Shown here one piece after another: positions 12,251 through 15,985 of a DNA stretch of 15,985 nt. Under the pieces are notes generated by a model that saw only the letters and a list, made by a program, of their open reading frames with translations, searched no databases and was not told the DNA's origin. The translations under genes and the position numbers were made by a program. The stretch is taken from contig QAMX01000038.1 in assembly GCA_003149835.1 (NCBI GenBank), forward strand, positions 1 to 15,985. The letters run 5' to 3'. Source of the stretch: Clostridiales bacterium. Its GTDB lineage: Bacteria; Bacillota; Clostridia; Oscillospirales; QAMX01. How positions within the stretch are numbered: the stretch's first letter is position 1; each line of letters starts with the position of its first letter.

Positions 12251-13204
12251 ATGCAGTACCGTCTGCTCGGGCGCACCGGCCTTCGGGTTTCACGTCTTTG
12301 CTTCGGCGCGCTGACCGTCGGCCCCTGTCAAGCCGACATGCCGCCGGAAACCGCCGGGGAGATCATTTCCCGCGCCTTTGAGCTCGGCGTCAATTTTATC
12401 GATACCGCTCAGCTTTATCAGTCCTATGCGCATATCGCCGCCGCGCTCAGGCGGCCGGCGGCGCGCGATATCGTCATCGCTTCAAAAACCTATGCTTATG
12501 AAGCGGATGCGGCGCTGAAAGCCGTCGAGGAAGCGCGGACGGCGCTGAACCGCGACGTGATCGATATTTTTCTCCTGCACGAGCAGGAAAGCGCCCATAC
12601 GCTGCGCGGACACGCCGCCGCGCTCGACATGCTGTACCGTTTGAAAGCGCAGAATCAGCTCCGCGCCGTCGGCATCTCTACCCACCATATCGCCGGCGTA
12701 TACGCGGCGGCCGAGGCCGGGCTGGATGTTGTTCACCCGCTTCTGAACCTCGCCGGTTACGGGATCCTCGACGGCTCCCGCGACGAGATGGACGCCGCCT
12801 GCCGGCACGCTTCCGAGCTTGGGCTCGGTGTGTACCTGATGAAGCCCTTCGGCGGCGGAAACCTGCTGTCGAGATCGTCCGAGTGTCTCGCTTATTCGTT
12901 GCAGCGCGATTACGCCGCCGCCGTCGCCGTCGGCATGCAGTCGGTTTTAGAGGTCGAAGCCAACGTATTTTATGCGGAAAACGGCTATTTTCTGCCGGCG
13001 CACGCGGAGCGGCTCTCTCATACCAAGCGCCGCCTGCTGATCGAGGACTGGTGCGAGGGCTGCGGCGTCTGCGAGACCGCCTGTCCGCAGGGCGCGATCC
13101 GGGTGGACAGCAAAACCTCGAAGGCCGTCTGCGACGCTTCCCGCTGTCTCACCTGCGGCTACTGCGGCATGGCATGCCCGCAGTCGTGTCTGAAAATCAT
13201 TTGA
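12251..13204 (+). CDS. Aldo/keto reductase with C-terminal double 4Fe-4S ferredoxin domain
   Basis: A 317-residue cytoplasmic oxidoreductase. The AKR barrel (about 1-255) has the catalytic tetrad Asp51, Tyr56, Lys79 and His110, in DTAQLY, ASKT and LLHE. The opening YRLLGRTGLRVSRLCFGA is typical of the family. The C-terminus carries two cluster motifs: Cys268, 271, 274 and 278, then Cys299, 302, 305 and 309, each CxxCxxCxxxCP. This resembles a bacterial ferredoxin with two [4Fe-4S] centres; Cys294 and Cys313 are extra. Such fusions are frequent in anaerobes. Substrate and electron partner are unknown, and electrons may come from ferredoxin instead of, or as well as, NAD(P)H. GGGAGG lies 8 nt before ATG, and the gene follows ireB by 17 nt, so they form an operon. 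Confidence 0.9.
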   Translation: MQYRLLGRTGLRVSRLCFGALTVGPCQADMPPETAGEIISRAFELGVNFIDTAQLYQSYAHIAAALRRPAARDIVIASKTYAYEADAALKAVEEARTALNRDVIDIFLLHEQESAHTLRGHAAALDMLYRLKAQNQLRAVGISTHHIAGVYAAAEAGLDVVHPLLNLAGYGILDGSRDEMDAACRHASELGLGVYLMKPFGGGNLLSRSSECLAYSLQRDYAAAVAVGMQSVLEVEANVFYAENGYFLPAHAERLSHTKRRLLIEDWCEGCGVCETACPQGAIRVDSKTSKAVCDASRCLTCGYCGMACPQSCLKII

Positions 13205-13230
13205 CACAGGCTTTTTCGGTATGATATAAT
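13201..13230 (+). promoter_or_regulatory. Promoter overlapping the aldo/keto reductase stop codon
   Basis: A perfect TTGACA (13201-13206) contains the TGA stop of the upstream gene (13202-13204). A perfect TATAAT follows at 13225-13230 with an 18-bp spacer and a TG one base before the -10. The start near 13237 gives the next gene a leader of about 90 nt. Confidence 0.85.
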
Positions 13231-13326
13231 ATGAACGATATCGGTATGCAGGCGGCTCTGATCGCCCCTTCCGCCGGAGATTTGCAGAACCGCCGGTACC
13301 GCTTTCAGAAAAACGGAGGAAACTGA

Positions 13327-13629
13327 ATGGAAAACGAAAACAAGGCCGCGCCGTTTTTGACGTATAAGGGCAGGCCGCTTTTGAGAAAAGATAACGTGCT
13401 GTATTACGGCAATATGTCCGACAAGTATATTATCATGCTGCAAATACTGGAAGAGGAAAACATCAACGGACTGGCCTCCCCCACCCGCGTCGCCATTTCC
13501 CTGCAACAAACCGATCCGAATGTCCGCGCCAGAGAGCGTATCGTCCGCAAGAGCGAGAAAAAAGGGCTCTACGACGCGCTTGACCTCGGCGCCGTCTGGC
13601 TCGAACGCGCGCTCGCGGAAAAATTCTGA
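13327..13629 (+). CDS. Small conserved protein of unknown function
   Basis: A 100-residue soluble protein with no signal peptide or membrane helix. I recall similar proteins in clostridial genomes but know no function. The N-terminal half reads like a short beta-rich unit (LTYKGRPLLRKDNVLYYGNMSD split over 11-32, then KYIIMLQI at 33-40). The C-terminal half is helical and basic (RARERIVRKSEKKGLYDALD around 67-86). A conserved-looking LYYGNMSDKYI block (25-35) is the best handle for searching. ATG has CGGAGG 7 nt upstream. The gene has its own strong promoter, so it can be expressed apart from the ireB-AKR pair. The coding reading is supported by the ribosome site, promoter and a T-run terminator right after it. 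Confidence 0.8.
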   Translation: MENENKAAPFLTYKGRPLLRKDNVLYYGNMSDKYIIMLQILEEENINGLASPTRVAISLQQTDPNVRARERIVRKSEKKGLYDALDLGAVWLERALAEKF

Positions 13630-13654
13630 TCGATTGGCAAGGGCGCGTTTTTTT
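13608..13654 (+). terminator. Candidate terminator beginning inside the 3' end of the small gene
   Basis: CGCGCTC (13608-13614) can pair with GGGCGCG (13641-13647), 7 bp including one G-U, immediately followed by T7 (13648-13654). The 26-nt loop includes the stop codon. The T-run is convincing; the stem is only moderate. Confidence 0.45.
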
Positions 13655-13670
13655 CACCCGCCGCTCATCC

Positions 13671-13748
13671 GCCGGATCGGTAAGGCGCGTTGAACGTTCC
13701 GATCCGGCAGATTGGAACGTCCGACGGCGCCCGTCCGATCCGTTTTTT
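13671..13748 (+). promoter_or_regulatory. Competing stems ending in a T-run upstream of the NlpC/P60 gene
   Basis: GCCGGATCGG (13671-13680) pairs perfectly with CCGATCCGGC (13699-13708). Its 8-nt core can instead pair with a second CCGATCCG (13735-13742), which is followed directly by T6 (13743-13748). ACGTTCC (13694-13700) can pair with GGAACGT (13714-13720), which excludes the first stem but fits inside the long-range one. A small hairpin (13723-13727 with 13731-13735) lies between. Only one of the two main folds ends at the T-run. No known riboswitch class is recognised. Confidence 0.4.
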
Positions 13749-13897
13749 CTGCTGTCGGCCGCGCGGATTTGCCAGAGCCGCGTTCGGCGGCCAAATTTTC
13801 GCCGTCGGGCTGCCCGAGGGCGTCGACGCGCCGCCGGCGCATTGGGTTTTAAAAAGGGAAAAGCGCCGTTCCACAAATGAAAGGCAAAGGATTTGCT
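13749..13897 (+). other. Leader region of the NlpC/P60 gene, promoter not identified
   Basis: This GC-rich stretch has small inverted repeats (TCGGGC-T-GCCCGA near 13805-13817 and GCGTCGACGC near 13823) but no acceptable -35/-10 pair. The gene may be read from the promoter at 13201-13230 through the competing stems, or from a non-sigma-A promoter. Confidence 0.35.
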
Positions 13898-15889
13898 ATG
13901 CGATTGATGAAAAAGTTGATTTGCGCGCTGCTGCTGCTGTCCATGCTCGCCGTCCCCGCGTTTGGCGATCAGCTCGGATCCGTCACCGGCAGCTATGTGT
14001 TTCTCCGAGCCGGTCCGGGAACCTCCTACGCCCAGATCGGCGGCTGCGCCAAGGGGACGAATCTCGTCATCCTGGCCTCTGAAAACGGCTGGTTTAAGGT
14101 TTCGGTCAACGGCCTGACGGGGTACATCTCCGCCGATTATGTGACGACCGACCCTTCCGCGTTTACGACCGCGCCGGCCGTCCCGCCGCAGAGCACGGAA
14201 CCGCCCGCAGACGCGCAGTACGGTACGGTCACGGGCGGAATCGTCAACATCCGCGCCGGCGCCGCCTCCTTTCACGCCCGCGTCGGGCAGGCTCACAAGG
14301 GCGACCGCGTCCTTGTCCTGGCTCTCGTCGACGGCTGGTATAAAATCTCCACCGATAACGGTCAGTTAGGCTACATAAGCGCCGAATATATCCGCCTTGA
14401 CACCCCTGCGGTCACGACAGCGCCTGCAACAACGCCGCTTGTGACGACGCCGCCTGTCACCACCGCGCCCGCAACGACGGCCGATCCGGCCGCCAAATAC
14501 GGCGTCGTCACCGGAAGCGTCGTCAACCTGCGTTCCGCCGCTTCCACCTCGAGCGCCATCGTCGGCGCCGCGAAGAAGGGAGAACGGCTGGTCGTTCTGG
14601 AATCGGTGGACGGCTGGTATCGCATCCGGCAGGGCGCGCTGACTGCGCATATTCACGCCGACTATCTGCAACTTGAAGAGCAACCCGTCACGCCGCCGGT
14701 CACGACGACGACACCCGCCACGACCGCTCCGGCTAAACCGGAAGAACCCGGCGCTCAGTATGCCGCCGTGACCGGGAGCGTCGTCAATCTGCGTTCCGCC
14801 GCCTCTACGACCAGCACGATCGTCGGACAGGCTCACAAGGGCGAAAGGTATCGTGTCGCCGCAAAATCCGGCGATTGGTATCAGATTTACGTCAACACGC
14901 AGCTGGTTTATATTCACAGCGACTATGTGACCGTTGAGGCCGGACAGAGCGGCAGCGCAACGGTCGGCACCGTGACGGGCGGCGTTGTCAACATCCGCGC
15001 CGGCGCCGCCGCTTTTCACGCCCGCGTCGGACAGGCTTACAAGGGCGACAAGGTGACGATCCTCGGCTCTGAAAACGGCTGGTATAAAATTTCTACTGAA
15101 AACGGTCAGGTCGGCTACATCAGCGCCGAATATATCCAGACCGAAGCCCCGTCTACGACCGTGCCGCCCGCGACGACGCCGGCCACAACGCCGCCGCCCG
15201 CGACCACTGTCCCCGACAGTTTTACCGTCTCCCCGCTCGACGATACCGGCGTCATCACCGGCTCTTATGTCAACATCCGCGAATATCCGTCTACAAACGC
15301 CACCGTGCTCGGGCTGATCGCCAAGGGCAAGTATGTGGATATTCTCGGCTCTGTGGGCAGCGATTGGTACAAGGTGTCTTACGGCAGCGTGACCGGTTTT
15401 ATCAGCGCTCAATACGTCCAGCCCGGCGTAGCCGAATACAACCGGCCGGTGTCCGGCGTGATCACCGGCGCGAGCGGGAGCGGCCTCGTCTCCTCTCTCG
15501 GCTCTCAATTCAACAGCTTGCCGTTTGCCGAGCAGCTCTGCCAGTACGCCAAGACCTTTATCGGCGTGCCGTACGTCTATGGCGGCAGTCTGCCGGAAAC
15601 AGGGTTCGACTGCTCCGGTTTCACCAAATATGTCTATGCCCATTTCGGCATCACCATCCCGCGGCTCAAACAGTATGAGGCGGGGCGGCGCGTCGAGAAA
15701 GCCGATTTGCAGCCGGGCGATCTGGTGTTTTTCAACACGACCGGCGTTTCGATCAGCCATGTGGGGCTCTACATCGGTTACGGCCAGTTTATCCACGCGC
15801 CGACGGTGGGCAAATCCGTCTGTATTACCGAGCTTGAATCGGATTATTACGCTTCGCGCTTTGTCTGCGCGGTTCGGATTCTGGATTAG
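13898..15889 (+). CDS. Secreted NlpC/P60 peptidoglycan endopeptidase with six SH3b domains
   Basis: A 663-residue exported cell-wall hydrolase. A signal peptide (MRLMKKLICALLLL onward) should be cut after AFG near residue 23. Six SH3b wall-binding repeats lie at about 26-85, 108-168, 201-260, 288-347, 356-416 and 451-509, joined mostly by Thr/Pro/Ala-rich linkers. The C-terminal NlpC/P60 domain (about 540-663) has catalytic Cys572 in FDCSGF, His621 in SHVGLYIG and third residue His633 in FIHAP. This family cuts gamma-D-Glu to diamino-acid (or similar) bonds in peptide stems. The ATG at 13898 is chosen because AAAGGA is 7 nt upstream; the in-frame ATG at 13877 lacks a ribosome site and would place a hydrophilic stretch before the signal. 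Likely role is cell separation or wall turnover. No membrane anchor is seen after the signal. Confidence 0.94.
   Translation: MRLMKKLICALLLLSMLAVPAFGDQLGSVTGSYVFLRAGPGTSYAQIGGCAKGTNLVILASENGWFKVSVNGLTGYISADYVTTDPSAFTTAPAVPPQSTEPPADAQYGTVTGGIVNIRAGAASFHARVGQAHKGDRVLVLALVDGWYKISTDNGQLGYISAEYIRLDTPAVTTAPATTPLVTTPPVTTAPATTADPAAKYGVVTGSVVNLRSAASTSSAIVGAAKKGERLVVLESVDGWYRIRQGALTAHIHADYLQLEEQPVTPPVTTTTPATTAPAKPEEPGAQYAAVTGSVVNLRSAASTTSTIVGQAHKGERYRVAAKSGDWYQIYVNTQLVYIHSDYVTVEAGQSGSATVGTVTGGVVNIRAGAAAFHARVGQAYKGDKVTILGSENGWYKISTENGQVGYISAEYIQTEAPSTTVPPATTPATTPPPATTVPDSFTVSPLDDTGVITGSYVNIREYPSTNATVLGLIAKGKYVDILGSVGSDWYKVSYGSVTGFISAQYVQPGVAEYNRPVSGVITGASGSGLVSSLGSQFNSLPFAEQLCQYAKTFIGVPYVYGGSLPETGFDCSGFTKYVYAHFGITIPRLKQYEAGRRVEKADLQPGDLVFFNTTGVSISHVGLYIGYGQFIHAPTVGKSVCITELESDYYASRFVCAVRILD
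13974..15424 (+). repeat. Six-copy SH3b repeat array inside the NlpC/P60 gene
   Basis: The copies are at 13974-14152, 14219-14401, 14498-14677, 14759-14938, 14963-15145 and 15248-15424. Copies 2 and 5 are nearly identical around NIRAGAA(S/A)FHARVGQA(H/Y)KGD, also at the DNA level. Copies 3 and 4 are close to each other around VVNLRSAAST. Copies 1 and 6 are the most diverged. The pattern points to recent internal duplication. Confidence 0.9.
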
Positions 15890-15939
15890 CCGCCGGCAAA
15901 ATCGCCTCCGCCGGCTGCTGCAATCTCAAATATCATCAA

Positions 15940-15982
15940 GGCCGCCCGAGGGAGTGAAAACAACTCCCCGGGCGGCCTTTTT
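15940..15982 (+). terminator. Strong Rho-independent terminator after the NlpC/P60 gene
   Basis: Positions 15940-15955 pair with 15963-15977 over 15 bp with a single bulged A (15949) and a 7-nt loop, followed by T5 (15978-15982). It ends the NlpC/P60 transcript about 50 nt after the stop codon. Confidence 0.95.
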
Positions 15983-15985
15983 ATT

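Noticed and set aside
13974..15424. Regular repeats that might be a CRISPR array or other DNA repeat
   Set aside because: The repeats are in frame, code for SH3b domains and differ at synonymous sites; unit lengths (about 180 bp) do not fit CRISPR.
1..15985. tRNA, rRNA, transposase, integrase, toxin-antitoxin or defence genes
   Set aside because: Looked for on both strands by eye; no conserved RNA motifs or protein motifs of these classes were found. A tRNA or covariance search would settle the RNA part.

Overview
The window looks like chromosomal DNA of an anaerobic, fairly GC-rich member of the Clostridia (Firmicutes; an Oscillospiraceae-type gut organism would fit, but this is inference). 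The support is an oxygen-sensitive class III ribonucleotide reductase as the only RNR visible, an IreB-family protein, strong AGGAGG-type ribosome binding sites, near-consensus sigma-A promoters, two TTG start codons and Thr/Pro-rich exported proteins. I see no tRNA, rRNA, CRISPR array, insertion sequence, phage gene or plasmid feature.

Layout. 1-1650: a solute-binding lipoprotein on the minus strand with its own promoter and terminator and no permease beside it. 1780-2300: a small cytoplasmic bacterial PH-domain protein. 2300-5150: a large PAS-GGDEF-PAS-GGDEF-EAL cyclic-di-GMP protein, ending at a long convergent terminator. 5227-9620, minus strand: the class III RNR operon in the order nrdG, nrdD, trxB. 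NrdD carries a C-terminal redoxin domain, and the promoter is preceded by two NrdR-box-like palindromes exactly 32 bp apart. 9700-11640, plus strand and divergent from the nrd operon: a hypoxanthine-DNA glycosylase and an uncharacterised amidohydrolase, behind a perfect-consensus promoter. 11860-13630: an IreB-family protein, an aldo/keto reductase with a ferredoxin tail, and a small conserved protein of unknown function with its own promoter. 13670-13750: a stretch with competing stems ending in a T-run. 13898-15889: a secreted NlpC/P60 peptidase with six SH3b repeats, followed by a strong terminator.

How the parts fit. The clearest story is anaerobic deoxynucleotide synthesis. NrdG makes the glycyl radical on NrdD. 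The TrxB gene is translationally coupled to nrdD, so electrons probably run NADPH to TrxB to the fused CPNC redoxin domain to the NrdD active site, instead of from formate. The divergent glycosylase removes deaminated adenine from DNA, so two nucleic-acid upkeep functions share one intergenic region.

The items most worth a second look are the NrdD-redoxin/TrxB arrangement with an extra CPAC motif, the paired NrdR boxes, a possible five-codon leader ORF overlapping the solute-binding protein start, a cysteine-bearing PAS domain in the c-di-GMP protein, and the competing stems before the NlpC/P60 gene. No wholly new defence or mobile system is evident; most genes belong to known families.
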